A DNA stretch of 64,000 bases from DAOMOP01 sp035444405 (lineage in GTDB: Bacteria > Pseudomonadota > Gammaproteobacteria > Burkholderiales > Rhodocyclaceae): assembly GCA_035444405.1 (NCBI GenBank), contig DAOMOP010000001.1, positions 1 through 64,000 on the forward strand, given 5' to 3'. A program made the translations under genes and the position numbers. Below, in pieces: positions 36,500 to 45,735 of the stretch (the stretch's first letter is position 1; every line of letters begins with the position of its first letter). The notes beneath the pieces were generated by a model. That model had not been told where the DNA came from, ran no database searches, and saw only the letters and a program-made list of their open reading frames with translations.

Positions 36500-38716
36500 T
36501 CACTTCGGACTCCGCCCGTCGGCGTGTGCCGCCCGTTCGCCGACCTCGATCGACTTGACCCCGTCCGCCGTCTCGATCTCGACCTCGACGCCGTTCAGCC
36601 CGGGCGCGAACCACCAGCGCGTCGTGCGGTGCGGGCCGGTGATCTCGGCACCGAATCGCCCGGCGGCATCGAGTCTGCGCACGTCGTGCCGAGGCGCCTC
36701 ACCGAGCCGGCTCGGCAGCATCACGACCAGGAAGTGGTCTTCGCTGCGCGGCGCGCCCGGCGACAGCTCGATGCGCCAGGCGCCCGGCTCGGCGTCCGGG
36801 CGCCGTGCCAGCGCCGCGGCGACCTTGCCGTCCTCGTCGTAATTGACGCCGTCGACGACGAACTCGAAGCCGGGCCCGCCGACCAGATCGAGCACGGCGT
36901 CGCGCGGGAACAGCACGATCCCGTGCAGTCTTCCGCCCATGCGCCGACGCTCGCGCGATGGCCCCACGTGCACCGTGAAGTCGCGCTCGCCGAGCACCGG
37001 CGCCTCGATCGTGTGCAACAGCCAGCGCTTGCGGAATTCCGGTCGCGTCGCGACGAGCTGGTCCTGCACGACCACGACGTCGTCGACGCGGTCGTACGCG
37101 AATATGCGCCACGCGCGCTCGACGCGCCGCGTGCGGTGCGAGAACGCACCCGTGCCGGACAGTGCGTTGGTATAGGCCGCGGTCACGTCGGCGACCGCGA
37201 CGGTGAGGCCGTCGCCGTCGAAGTACGCCTCGATCCGGCCGGTGTGATAGAGCTCGCGAAACGTTTCCCATTCGGCGCGGTTGATCGGCGCCGTCGCCAC
37301 CGCCCATCCCGAGCCGACGCGCCGCTGCCCGCCGTCGTTCGCGAACGCACGCTCCTTGCCGTGACGATCGACCACGGACACGCGGTCCTGCGGATCGAAC
37401 ACCGTCACCGTGTTGTGCGCGATCGTCTGGTAGGTGTAGTTCATGTGGTGGTCCGAACCGTAGCCCGGTCCGTACAGCCCGCTGTCGATCGCGAGCGCGC
37501 CGCCCTTGAAGATCGTGAACGCGCCCTGGTCGAGATGCGAATGCGACCAGAAGTTGTCGCCGGCCTTGAAGGTCACGTAGGTCGCATCGTCGCCCCAGTC
37601 GCTGCGCGCGACGACCAGCCCGATGCCGTCGAACAGCCGGCTGAGCGGCAGGCGCTCGCGCGCCGTCGCATCTTCGAGGGCGGGATCGGCCAGCGGCCCC
37701 CACGGCCACGAGGTCGGCGTGTGCGCACGCATGCGCCGATAGGCCGCGGCGTGGCCGTACTCGAGCGCCAGCGCATTCTGGTCGGGCACCTGGCGCACGA
37801 AGACGGCGGCATCGCCCCAGCGAAAATGCGTGCCGTCCGGACGCGTGCGATAGACGAGGAAGTCGAGGAAGCCGCGCAGGTAGGTCTCGCTGCGAAACAA
37901 GTCCTCGCCGGTCGCTGCGCGCCACATCGCCGGCACCCGATACACCGCCTGCCCGATGCCGATGCCGACGTATTCACCGCCCTCATGCCAGCCGCCGCTC
38001 GTTCCCATCACCTGGCGCCACGCCGGCAGTACGTCGTTGTTGAGCAGATGATGCGCGACGCGCATCGCGCGCTCGCCGGCTTCATCCGGTCCGTACAGCA
38101 CGATCGCCATCGCAAGCAGGCGCTGGAACGGGCTGTTGTACAGAAAGACGTTGTACGGCGACAGGCGCTGCTTGCGGATCACGTCGTAGGTGAACGCGAA
38201 GCCGTCGATCAGCCGCGCGCGCAGCTGCTCGCGCTGCGCGGCGCTCCACGCGTGATGCAGCCAGTCGTAGGCGAGCGCGACGTACTCGGTGTTGTTGCCG
38301 CGGTAGTGGAACTCGAGTGCCATCAGCCGGCTGAAGATGCGCTCGAGGTCCTGGCTGCCGGGCTCGATCAAGGCCATCAGAATGGCCGCCTGCAGATTGC
38401 CCTCGCCACGCTTCGCATGGCGCTTCTGCTGCGTGAGATAGGTCGGATTGGCCGTGCGCATCCGCGCAATGTCGGCCGCCGACGGCGCGGGCAGGCGTGG
38501 ATGTGCGTGCCGGAACTGCGGCAGTTCGACGGCGGGCAGCGCTTCCGCCGCGGGGTGCATGGGCAGGTCAGGCGCGCTCGACTGCACGGACTGCCTGGCG
38601 GACGCACCGTCGGCCGGCACCGGCAATCCGACGTGCACGACATCGAGCGCAACCAGCGCACCCAGCACGCTCGACACCACCACCAGTGGCAGCCAGGGTT
38701 TGAGCTTTCGCAGCAT
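36500..38716 (-). CDS. Heparinase II/III-family polysaccharide lyase-like protein
   Basis: 738 residues with an N-terminal signal anchor (about residues 8-28, LPLVVVSSVLGALVAL). An alpha-helical toroid follows, then the heparinase II/III beta-sandwich, with the signature NFWSHSHLDQGAFTIFKGG and TIAHNTVTVFDP. Family members cleave uronate-containing glycans such as heparin or alginate by beta-elimination. In biosynthetic loci such enzymes often trim or release the polymer. Presence with ugd and sulfotransferases suggests the substrate is the local glycan. It is encoded divergently from the amidotransferase-like gene. Confidence 0.82.
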   Translation of the reverse strand: MLRKLKPWLPLVVVSSVLGALVALDVVHVGLPVPADGASARQSVQSSAPDLPMHPAAEALPAVELPQFRHAHPRLPAPSAADIARMRTANPTYLTQQKRHAKRGEGNLQAAILMALIEPGSQDLERIFSRLMALEFHYRGNNTEYVALAYDWLHHAWSAAQREQLRARLIDGFAFTYDVIRKQRLSPYNVFLYNSPFQRLLAMAIVLYGPDEAGERAMRVAHHLLNNDVLPAWRQVMGTSGGWHEGGEYVGIGIGQAVYRVPAMWRAATGEDLFRSETYLRGFLDFLVYRTRPDGTHFRWGDAAVFVRQVPDQNALALEYGHAAAYRRMRAHTPTSWPWGPLADPALEDATARERLPLSRLFDGIGLVVARSDWGDDATYVTFKAGDNFWSHSHLDQGAFTIFKGGALAIDSGLYGPGYGSDHHMNYTYQTIAHNTVTVFDPQDRVSVVDRHGKERAFANDGGQRRVGSGWAVATAPINRAEWETFRELYHTGRIEAYFDGDGLTVAVADVTAAYTNALSGTGAFSHRTRRVERAWRIFAYDRVDDVVVVQDQLVATRPEFRKRWLLHTIEAPVLGERDFTVHVGPSRERRRMGGRLHGIVLFPRDAVLDLVGGPGFEFVVDGVNYDEDGKVAAALARRPDAEPGAWRIELSPGAPRSEDHFLVVMLPSRLGEAPRHDVRRLDAAGRFGAEITGPHRTTRWWFAPGLNGVEVEIETADGVKSIEVGERAAHADGRSPK

Positions 38717-38834
38717 CGCATGCTCCCGCGCGTCACCGACGTTCGTGCCCTGCCGGCAGACGATGGCGCGGGATGGTCCACGCCCAGCCCATTCGTATCC
38801 GTGTCGTCGGCCGGACCGTCGCCGCTCTGCTCAT

Positions 38835-38868
38835 GTCATCGTCCCGGTCATGTTGTCGTCCCGGTCAT
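38835..38868 (+). repeat. Tandem 17-base repeat in a divergent intergenic region
   Basis: Two adjacent 17-base units (38835-38851 and 38852-38868) share 15 of 17 positions and both end in TCGTCCCGGTCAT. They lie midway in the 247-base gap between the divergent heparinase-like and amidotransferase-like genes. The position suggests a regulator binding site; no known motif was recognised. Confidence 0.5.
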
Positions 38869-38963
38869 TGTGCGTCCCTCCCGACTCTGGCACCATGCCG
38901 GCATCGGGCGACTTCGCTCGGCCCGCTTGCGTGGCAATCGACCGACCAGGGAGGCCGAACCCC

Positions 38964-40778
38964 TTGTCATCCAGCTTCGTCGGACAGATTGGAAGCGCTT
39001 CGACCCCTCGAGTCAACGCCGGCAGGCAGGCCGCGCAGGGGCGCAGCGTGCGCGATTTCGAGGGCGGCCGCATCGAAGCCGGCCCGTCGGTGCACACCGC
39101 CGAATCGAACGGCGAATGGTGCCTCGCGCTTGGCACGCCGCGCTTCACCGACCCCGCACTGGCCGCCGTCGCACGCGACGACGGGCCGGCGGCCGCGTGG
39201 CTGCAGGCGTTTCGCACGCACCGGGAGGCCGCCCCGGCCCAGGTGCGCGGGCGCTTTGCGGTCGTCGTGCTGGCACCGGCACGCAACGAGGCCTGGCTCG
39301 CGACCGATCGCTTCGGCACCTGGCCGGTGTGCTATTCGACCGACGCCGGGCGCCTGTCCTTCTCGGACCGCGCCGACACCGTACCCGGTGCCGGACAACG
39401 GCTGTCGTCGCAGGCGCTCTTCGAGTATCTCTACTACCACGTCATCCCTGCGCCGCGCACCATCTTCGACGGCGTCTGGCGGCTGCCCGCCGGCCACGTG
39501 CTCGCATGGTCCGACGGCGTCGCGCGCTGCGTGCCGTGGTGGACACCGGTCTTCGACGAGGCGGGCGCGGTGGACTTCGAGCACAGCAAGCAGCGCTTTC
39601 GCCGGCTCGTCGAGGAAGCCGTCGCACGCGAGGTGAGCGGCCCGGCCACCGGCGCATTCCTGTCCGGCGGCACCGACAGCTCGACCGTCGCCGGGATGCT
39701 GTGCAAGGTGCTCGGCGAACCGGCGCACACCTACTCGATCGGCTTCGATGCCGACGGCTACGACGAGATGGCCTACGCGCGCCTCGCCGCCCGCCACTTC
39801 GGGGCGAAACACCACGAGTACTACGTGCGCCCCGACGATCTGCTCGACGGCATGCCGCGCGTCGCCACCCACTACGACCAGCCGTTCGGCAACTGCTCGG
39901 CGGTGCCGGCGTGGATTTGCGCGCGCCGCGCCCGCGACGACGGCATCGACAAGCTGCTCGCCGGTGACGGCGGCGACGAATTGTTCGGCGGCAACAGCCG
40001 CTATGCCAAGCAGCGCATCTTCGGCTGGTACGAAGAAGTCCCCGGCGTGCTGCGGCGCGCCGTGGTCGAGCCGCTGCTCGCCATGCCGGGCATGAAGCGC
40101 GTGCCGCTGGTGAAGAAGGGGGCGAGCTACGTCGAGCAGGCGCGCACCGCGATGCCCGATCGCATGCAGATGTACAACCTGCTCGAACGGCTCGGTGGCA
40201 CGGCGCTGTTCGAGCCGGAGTTCGCCGCGACGATCGACCCTGGCGCGGCGCTCGCGCAGCAGCGCGACATCTGGCACACCCCGCAGGCGGCCAGCCTGAT
40301 CAACCGCATGCTGGCCTGGGACTGGAAATACATCCTCGCCGACAAGGATCTGCCGAAGGTCGTCGGCTCGACCCAGCTGGCCGGCATCGATGTCGGGTTC
40401 CCGCTGCTCGGCGACGAACTGGTCGAGTTCTCGCTGTCGATTCCACCGGAGTGGAAGCTCAAGGGCCTGACGCTGCGCTGGTTCTTCAAGGAAGCCTTGC
40501 GCGGCTTCCTGCCCGACGAGATCATCGCCAAGAAGAAACACGGCTTCGGCCTGCCGTTCGGCGTGTGGGCGTGCGGACACGACGGCCTGCGCGCCCGGGT
40601 GCGCGACACGTTCGGAAGCCTGAAGTCGCGCCGCATCGTCCGGCCGCAGCTGCTCGATGCGCTGCTCGACACGCATCTGCCGGCACACCCGGGTTACTAC
40701 GGCGAATTCGTCTGGGCCCTGATGATGCTGGAGCTGTGGCTGCGCGACCATGACCGCGGCCAGCTCACGATCGCCTGA
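38964..40778 (+). CDS. Asparagine-synthase family amidotransferase-like protein without Cys nucleophile
   Basis: 604 residues. TTG 38964 is chosen because AGGGAGG lies nine bases upstream and the product then begins MSSSFVGQIG, matching the start of a class II glutaminase domain. The expected Cys at position 2 is absent. The glutaminase fold is otherwise recognisable (ATDRFGTWPVCYS, RLSFSDRADTV), and the synthetase domain is intact: FLSGGTDSSTVAGML PP-loop and LLAGDGGDELFGGNSRY. It resembles amidotransferases of exosortase-A loci. Without the cysteine it may use free ammonia or another amine. Acceptor unknown, probably in the exopolysaccharide pathway. Confidence 0.8.
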   Translation: MSSSFVGQIGSASTPRVNAGRQAAQGRSVRDFEGGRIEAGPSVHTAESNGEWCLALGTPRFTDPALAAVARDDGPAAAWLQAFRTHREAAPAQVRGRFAVVVLAPARNEAWLATDRFGTWPVCYSTDAGRLSFSDRADTVPGAGQRLSSQALFEYLYYHVIPAPRTIFDGVWRLPAGHVLAWSDGVARCVPWWTPVFDEAGAVDFEHSKQRFRRLVEEAVAREVSGPATGAFLSGGTDSSTVAGMLCKVLGEPAHTYSIGFDADGYDEMAYARLAARHFGAKHHEYYVRPDDLLDGMPRVATHYDQPFGNCSAVPAWICARRARDDGIDKLLAGDGGDELFGGNSRYAKQRIFGWYEEVPGVLRRAVVEPLLAMPGMKRVPLVKKGASYVEQARTAMPDRMQMYNLLERLGGTALFEPEFAATIDPGAALAQQRDIWHTPQAASLINRMLAWDWKYILADKDLPKVVGSTQLAGIDVGFPLLGDELVEFSLSIPPEWKLKGLTLRWFFKEALRGFLPDEIIAKKKHGFGLPFGVWACGHDGLRARVRDTFGSLKSRRIVRPQLLDALLDTHLPAHPGYYGEFVWALMMLELWLRDHDRGQLTIA

Positions 40779-40790
40779 GCGTGGCAGCCC

Positions 40791-43013
40791 TCAGTGCCGC
40801 ACCCGCTGTGCGGCAAGCTCGAAAGCCTCTTCCGGACCGGCGAGGATTGCACGGACGCGCTCGCCCGACGGATCGGCCACCGACAGCGTGAAGCGGTGCC
40901 AGCCCGCCTCCAGCGGCAGCGCGAGCCGCATTCCACCGGCACCCGCAGGAATGGCGGCCGCATGACGCAGCGCCGACCCGATGGTCAGTTCCACGTCGCC
41001 TTCGGCTTCGAGCGTCAGCTCATACAGGCCGGACATGCGCGCCTCGAACGCGCCCGAATACGCGATCTTCCGCATGCGCCCGCCGCGCAGCTCCTTCGGC
41101 AGCGTCGGCCCGACCGCAGGCACCACCGCCTGCTGCACCGCGCCGTCACGCGCCCGCTCGACCTGCAATTGCACGCCCTCGCCGGGCGGCGCCAACCCGG
41201 CTGCGATCAGGCGGGCGGGCGGTCCCACCGTAAGCCGCACGGGTGCCGCCCGCGCCGCGCCGCCATCGGCGTACTCGGCCACCACCTGCAGCGCGACGGA
41301 TCCCATGCCGAGCGCAGATGACGGCACTTGCACCCGCCAGTGCCCGCCCCGCACGACGGCTTCGGCGAGCATGCGCGTGCCATGTCGAACCACCACGCGC
41401 CGCGCTCCCTCGGCCCGCCCCGAAAGCTCGACCGCATCCCCGTGGGGCACATGCCGCGTAGCGCCTTCGACCAGCACCTGCCGCCCGTGGTTGTCGATGC
41501 GGATCGGCCAGCCTGCGAAGTAGCGCGTCTCCAGCGGCCCCGCCTCGACTGCGACGAGACGCAGATCCTGCACGCCGTCGGGCAGTCGCGTGGTATCGAG
41601 GCGGATCGCGCCAGTCGCGGGGGCAGCGGCGACCCTCCGCCCGTTCACCCACAGCTCGATGCGCTCGACGCCACGCCCGGCAGGTGCGATCACGCTCGGC
41701 CTCACGTCGACGACGCCACGCCAGGAAACGCCCGCGTCCGGCTCCACCAGCGCGATCTCGCCGAACCGTGCGAACGGGCGCGCCAGCGGGTCTCCGACGA
41801 TCAGCAACTGGTAGGGCGCGGACACGCTCTGGTAGTACGCCTCGACCAGCGACGCACCGTCGGCGTAAAACACATGCATCTGCGGCACCGGAAATTTCTC
41901 GACGAAGCTATACGGCTCGCGCACCGCGCCACTCGAGCCCGCCGCACCATGACGCAGGAACTCGCTCAGCTTGGTCTGCGCGGGATTCGCGAAATGTCCG
42001 GCAAAGCTGGTGAACGACTCGGCGATCGCGCCGGGCAGCAGCACGCTGCCCGACTGCTCCCAAAGGACGCGGCGAGTACCGGCGACCAGGCCGATGACGT
42101 CGGTCCGGCGTTGCGGCTCGCGGCCGTTCTCGCCGGGCATGTCGGCCGACAGCACCACCGCGCGCCGCCCGCGCGCCTCGAGCGCCGCGATCGTGCCGCG
42201 AAAAAGATGCCGCCGAACGCGGGTACGGATGTCGCGATTGCCCATCAGGTAAACAGTCCCGTGCGGATGGCTTGCATCGCTCGCCGCTGCGCGACGCAGG
42301 TACGCCGTGACCTCGGGCAGGCTGTTGCCGCGCACACCGGTGTAGGCGAGCATCGCCGACAAGAAGTAGCGGTGGTCGGCACTGGGCTCTGCCCCGGCCG
42401 CGCCGCGTTCCAGGTCCCAGTGGTAGCGGCTGCGAAAGCTGCGCGCCGGCTCGAAGTTGGGAATGGTGTCGGGGCCGGCCAGCGGGCGCGCGTCCTGCGC
42501 GACGCGCAGCGGCCCCGACGGACGGCGGAAATAGTGGTTCGCACGCAGCCCCAGGTAGCCGATCTGGCGCGCTTCGATCTGGCGGGCGAAGAACGTCATG
42601 CCCGTCAGCGAACCCGCGTTGCCGCGATGTGGATTGCGCTCGAGGCCGTGCTCGCGCTCGTCGCTGCGAAAATCGACTGCGTACGGGAAGCCGGCCGAAT
42701 AGGCGATCAGGTCGATTTCCTGCTCGAGGCCGTGCACGGCAAGGTGGCGGCGCACCGGGGCAAGGATGCGCGTGCGGAAGGTCTCGACGTCCATCGTGTC
42801 GAGAGGCGGCACATCGTCGAGCCAGACGACGTGGCGCTCGGGCAGGTCGCGCAGCCGGATGTACTCGTTGGCGACCGCCAGCGACAGCGCAGAGCCCGCA
42901 TTGACCACCAGCAGCGTGGTTTCCGGACCGCCCCCCGCCCGTGCGGCAGCCGCCAGCAGGAGCCCGCACAAGACACCCAGTACATGCCCGATCCGGTCAT
43001 GGTTGCGCGTCAT
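40791..43013 (-). CDS. TIGR03790-like secreted protein of unknown function
   Basis: 740 residues from the ATG at 43013 with a signal peptide (VLGVLCGLLLAAAARA). The first about 430 residues match the TIGR03790 pattern: LLVVNAGSALSLAVANEYI, RDLPERHVVWLDD, LIAYSAGFPYAVDF and the closing LIVGDPLARPF. The remainder has Ig-like beta repeats and a C-terminal PA14/sensor-like segment (SGLYELTLEAEGDVELTIG). The family is uncharacterised; the core looks loosely like a caspase or gingipain fold. It is convergent with the amidotransferase-like gene. A periplasmic or secreted role in glycan assembly or recognition is only a guess. Confidence 0.65.
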   Translation of the reverse strand: MTRNHDRIGHVLGVLCGLLLAAAARAGGGPETTLLVVNAGSALSLAVANEYIRLRDLPERHVVWLDDVPPLDTMDVETFRTRILAPVRRHLAVHGLEQEIDLIAYSAGFPYAVDFRSDEREHGLERNPHRGNAGSLTGMTFFARQIEARQIGYLGLRANHYFRRPSGPLRVAQDARPLAGPDTIPNFEPARSFRSRYHWDLERGAAGAEPSADHRYFLSAMLAYTGVRGNSLPEVTAYLRRAAASDASHPHGTVYLMGNRDIRTRVRRHLFRGTIAALEARGRRAVVLSADMPGENGREPQRRTDVIGLVAGTRRVLWEQSGSVLLPGAIAESFTSFAGHFANPAQTKLSEFLRHGAAGSSGAVREPYSFVEKFPVPQMHVFYADGASLVEAYYQSVSAPYQLLIVGDPLARPFARFGEIALVEPDAGVSWRGVVDVRPSVIAPAGRGVERIELWVNGRRVAAAPATGAIRLDTTRLPDGVQDLRLVAVEAGPLETRYFAGWPIRIDNHGRQVLVEGATRHVPHGDAVELSGRAEGARRVVVRHGTRMLAEAVVRGGHWRVQVPSSALGMGSVALQVVAEYADGGAARAAPVRLTVGPPARLIAAGLAPPGEGVQLQVERARDGAVQQAVVPAVGPTLPKELRGGRMRKIAYSGAFEARMSGLYELTLEAEGDVELTIGSALRHAAAIPAGAGGMRLALPLEAGWHRFTLSVADPSGERVRAILAGPEEAFELAAQRVRH

Positions 43014-43255
43014 CCGCTTCCCCCGCTGCGCGGTCCGCCGCACCGGGCCACACCCGGGTTCGCTTGCGCGCGACATTCGGTTCCAATCCAGATGCCTGGC
43101 GATTCGTCACGGCGACGCATCGTCGATCGTGCCGGCCACACCCGCGCCGCTTGACCGGAAGCGTAACAAATTCCGCATGGCACGTCGAAAGACAAGCGAC
43201 TACAATTCCTCCGTCAGCCGAAGCTGGCCGCAGCCCACAGCAACAGGACTCCGTG

Positions 43256-44140
43256 ATGCTTAAAGCGACCAAACAGCTGCTTTACGACTGGAGCACCTAC
43301 CGGAGGAATCTCAAAAGCATCGGGGCACTCGAAGAGCATCTCAGGACGCAGCAGCCCACGCTGCTCGTGCATCAGATGGGGCGCGCCGGCTCGATGACGA
43401 CGGTGAGCACGTTGAAGTCGACGCACTTGCCGATGCCGGTGTTCCACACTCACTGGCTCAACCCCAGAAACATCCAGAGACGCATCGACCACTTCAACGG
43501 CGCGCCGGACTACCGGTTGCCGTTCAACGTGCGCATCGGCATGCGGGTGTCCGAAGCGCTGCGGCGCGACGGTCCGGGTCGCCGCCCATGGCATCTGGTG
43601 ACCGTGTTTCGCGAACCGATCGCGCGCAACCTGTCGGTCTTCTTCCTCAGCATCGAGGTGTTCATCAAGAACTTCTTCCGCCGGCACGCCCGCGGCGAGC
43701 TCTCCGATGCGGAGGTCCTCGAGATCTTCATGCGCGACTTTCCGCACGACCAGCCGCTCAACTGGTTCGACGAAGAGGTGCGCGAGGTCTTTGGCGTCGA
43801 CGTGTTCGAGCATCCGTTTCCGGTCGAGCAGGGCTTCCAGATCATCCGCATCGACAACATCAACATGCTGCTGATCAAGGTCGAGGAGCTGAACAACTGC
43901 TTCGAGCGGGCCTTTCGGGAGTTTCTCGGTGTGGACATTCCCGAGCTGCGGCAGACGCACATCACCGAAAAGGATCCGTCGTACTCGATGTACAAGGATT
44001 TCATCGACGGCGTGAGCTTTCCGCAGGCCTACCTGGACCGCATGTACGACTCCCGTTTCGCCCGCCACTTCTATACCCCGGCCGAGCTCGCCAGACTGCG
44101 CGCACGGTGGGGGAAGCGGCTGGAAACGGCGATCGGCTGA
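43256..44140 (+). CDS. Sulfotransferase-like putative capsular polysaccharide synthesis protein
   Basis: 294 residues. The N-terminal phosphosulfate-binding loop LLVHQMGRAGSMTTVSTLK and the later TVFREPIARNLSVFF segment correspond to the 5'-phosphosulfate and 3'-phosphate contacts of PAPS sulfotransferases. The overall pattern fits the capsular polysaccharide synthesis family (NKWYS type). The ATG at 43256 is selected; upstream extension is Arg-rich and covers the divergent promoter region. It probably sulfates a sugar of the local glycan, using PAPS from CysDNC. A phosphotransfer role is not excluded. Confidence 0.65.
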   Translation: MLKATKQLLYDWSTYRRNLKSIGALEEHLRTQQPTLLVHQMGRAGSMTTVSTLKSTHLPMPVFHTHWLNPRNIQRRIDHFNGAPDYRLPFNVRIGMRVSEALRRDGPGRRPWHLVTVFREPIARNLSVFFLSIEVFIKNFFRRHARGELSDAEVLEIFMRDFPHDQPLNWFDEEVREVFGVDVFEHPFPVEQGFQIIRIDNINMLLIKVEELNNCFERAFREFLGVDIPELRQTHITEKDPSYSMYKDFIDGVSFPQAYLDRMYDSRFARHFYTPAELARLRARWGKRLETAIG

Positions 44141-44166
44141 AGCGGGCAGCGTCCCGGCGTATGTCT

Positions 44167-44250
44167 CCGCCGCACGCGCGGCGCGGCAGACGGCGGCGCC
44201 TCGCACTTTGCCGCATGCATTGCATCACCGCCGCACGCGCGGCGCGGCAG
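44167..44250 (+). repeat. Two perfect 23-base direct repeats, each able to form a hairpin
   Basis: Copies at 44167-44189 and 44228-44250 are identical. Within each, CGCCGC pairs with GCGGCG around an ACGC loop (six-base stem). They occupy the 115-base gap between the convergent sulfotransferase-like and carrier protein genes, where a bidirectional terminator or REP-like element would be expected. No T tract is present. Confidence 0.6.
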
Positions 44251-44255
44251 CGCGA

Positions 44256-44528
44256 TCAGCCGCCCGGTGCGGAGCGACGCACCAGAAAGTCGGCCATCGC
44301 ATCGACCGACCCCAGGTTGTCGATGTTGATCTCCGCCTCGGTCAGCTGCAGCCGGTAGCGGCCGTCGAACCACACCACCAGTTCCATGATCGCGGCAGAG
44401 TCGAGATAACCGGTCGCCGGAATGATGTCGTCGTCCTGCAACGCGCTCGCGTCGACGTCCAGCGCCGCGGCGAGCTCGATCACCTTGCCGCGGATCGCGG
44501 CCTTCACGTCTTCGAGGTCGGGAATCAT
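44256..44528 (-). CDS. Acyl carrier protein next to E1/E2 genes
   Basis: A 90-residue carrier protein from the ATG at 44528. The attachment serine is S44 in PATGYLDSAAIMEL, followed by a helix pattern typical of carriers. It is the third gene of a minus-strand operon after the E1 and E2 components of a 2-oxoacid dehydrogenase-like complex. The pairing suggests that an acyl group made by E1/E2 is moved onto this carrier. It is different in sequence from the two other carriers in the window. Confidence 0.85.
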   Translation of the reverse strand: MIPDLEDVKAAIRGKVIELAAALDVDASALQDDDIIPATGYLDSAAIMELVVWFDGRYRLQLTEAEINIDNLGSVDAMADFLVRRSAPGG

Positions 44529-44616
44529 CGTGTAGTCCAGTGCGGGGGTCGAAAATGGAGGGAATTGGCGCCGCGACGGGACAGGCGCGCCCGCCCTGCC
44601 CTCCCTGCGCAACCGC

Positions 44617-45726
44617 CTAGAAATCGAGATCGGGCGGTTTCGCCACCTCACGCAGCAAGCTGACGACGTCGAAGCCGGACAGCACGCGGTGATCGTAGCT
44701 CGCGCCGAGCACCGCCCTGCCGTGTGCCGCGGTCGCGGCATGGGCGACGATCAGCGACGTATGCGGCGGCAGGATCGGCAGGTGGCGGGTGACGTTCCAG
44801 CGCGACATGCTCGTGAACGCGACGGTGGCCCCGCGCGTCTGCTCGGGTGGCAGGCGGTGGGCCATCGCATTGCGCTGGATCTCTCCGAGGGTCCGGACGA
44901 AATGCTGCGCGGTCATCGCCGCGGCGTCGCGCACGACCGTCAGGTACAGGCTGGCGCCGGCCTGCACCGTAAAACCCAGGTTGACGCGCTCGTACTGATG
45001 ACGGCGCTCACCGACCACGGTGCTGTTGGCCCTCGGGTGCTCCGCAATCACCCGCACCAGCCGGTAGGCCATCAGCGGCAGCAGCGGACTCACCATCAAC
45101 CGATGTGCGCTCGCATACTCCTTCGCCAGCGCGTCCCACGGCGCCGGATCGTATTCGATCTCGAGATAGGCCGCCGCGGCATGGTCACGCTGCCACGACA
45201 CCGTCGCGAGCATGGCCTCTTCCTCGGCCGACAGCCGCACCGACGTGCCCGGCTCGTCCGGCCCGGCCTCACGCCTCGTCCGCACGCCGGCACCCCGCGC
45301 CACGAGGCCGCTGCGCATCGCGAAGGCCTCGACGTCGGCCGTGGTCAGCCGCTCGCCCGCGGCGGGAACCTCGGCCGCACCAAGGCCGTAGCGCCGCAGC
45401 AACACCCGCGCGCCGGCGGTCGGCGCGCCGGCGGGGGCCTCCGACACGGCGAGCGGCGGCTCGGCCTGCTCCGGAATCGGCTCGCCGGCGCGTTCGCCCA
45501 GCCACATCAGGCCCGAGCCGACCTCGGCACGATCATCGACGGCATGACGGATCTCGAGGACGAAGCCGTCGTGCTCGGCGGTGACCTCGCAGACCGACTT
45601 GTCGGTCTCCACCTCGGCGACGACATCGCCGCGCTGGACGCGGTCGCCGGGTTGTACACGCAGCGCGACGACCTGAACGCTGTCGTCGTTGTTGTTGATG
45701 CGGGGAGTATGGATCGGCGTGGCCAT
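44617..45726 (-). CDS. 2-oxoacid dehydrogenase E2 (lipoyl acyltransferase) component
   Basis: 369 residues. An N-terminal lipoyl domain has the lipoylated lysine K43 in VETDKS, a short peripheral-subunit-binding region follows (VLLRRYGLGAAEVPA), then the catalytic acyltransferase domain ends in SYDHRVLSGFDVV, where the His and Asp are catalytic. In this family E2 passes the acyl group from lipoate to CoA; here a carrier protein's phosphopantetheine might replace CoA. The length is short for E2. The gene lies nine bases after E1. No E3 gene is present locally. Confidence 0.85.
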   Translation of the reverse strand: MATPIHTPRINNNDDSVQVVALRVQPGDRVQRGDVVAEVETDKSVCEVTAEHDGFVLEIRHAVDDRAEVGSGLMWLGERAGEPIPEQAEPPLAVSEAPAGAPTAGARVLLRRYGLGAAEVPAAGERLTTADVEAFAMRSGLVARGAGVRTRREAGPDEPGTSVRLSAEEEAMLATVSWQRDHAAAAYLEIEYDPAPWDALAKEYASAHRLMVSPLLPLMAYRLVRVIAEHPRANSTVVGERRHQYERVNLGFTVQAGASLYLTVVRDAAAMTAQHFVRTLGEIQRNAMAHRLPPEQTRGATVAFTSMSRWNVTRHLPILPPHTSLIVAHAATAAHGRAVLGASYDHRVLSGFDVVSLLREVAKPPDLDF

Positions 45727-45735
45727 CGCTTCGCG

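Noticed and set aside
38448..38963. Upstream extension of the amidotransferase-like gene
   Set aside because: It covers the divergent heparinase-like gene start and the tandem repeat; the TTG at 38964 has a strong ribosome site and the right family N terminus.
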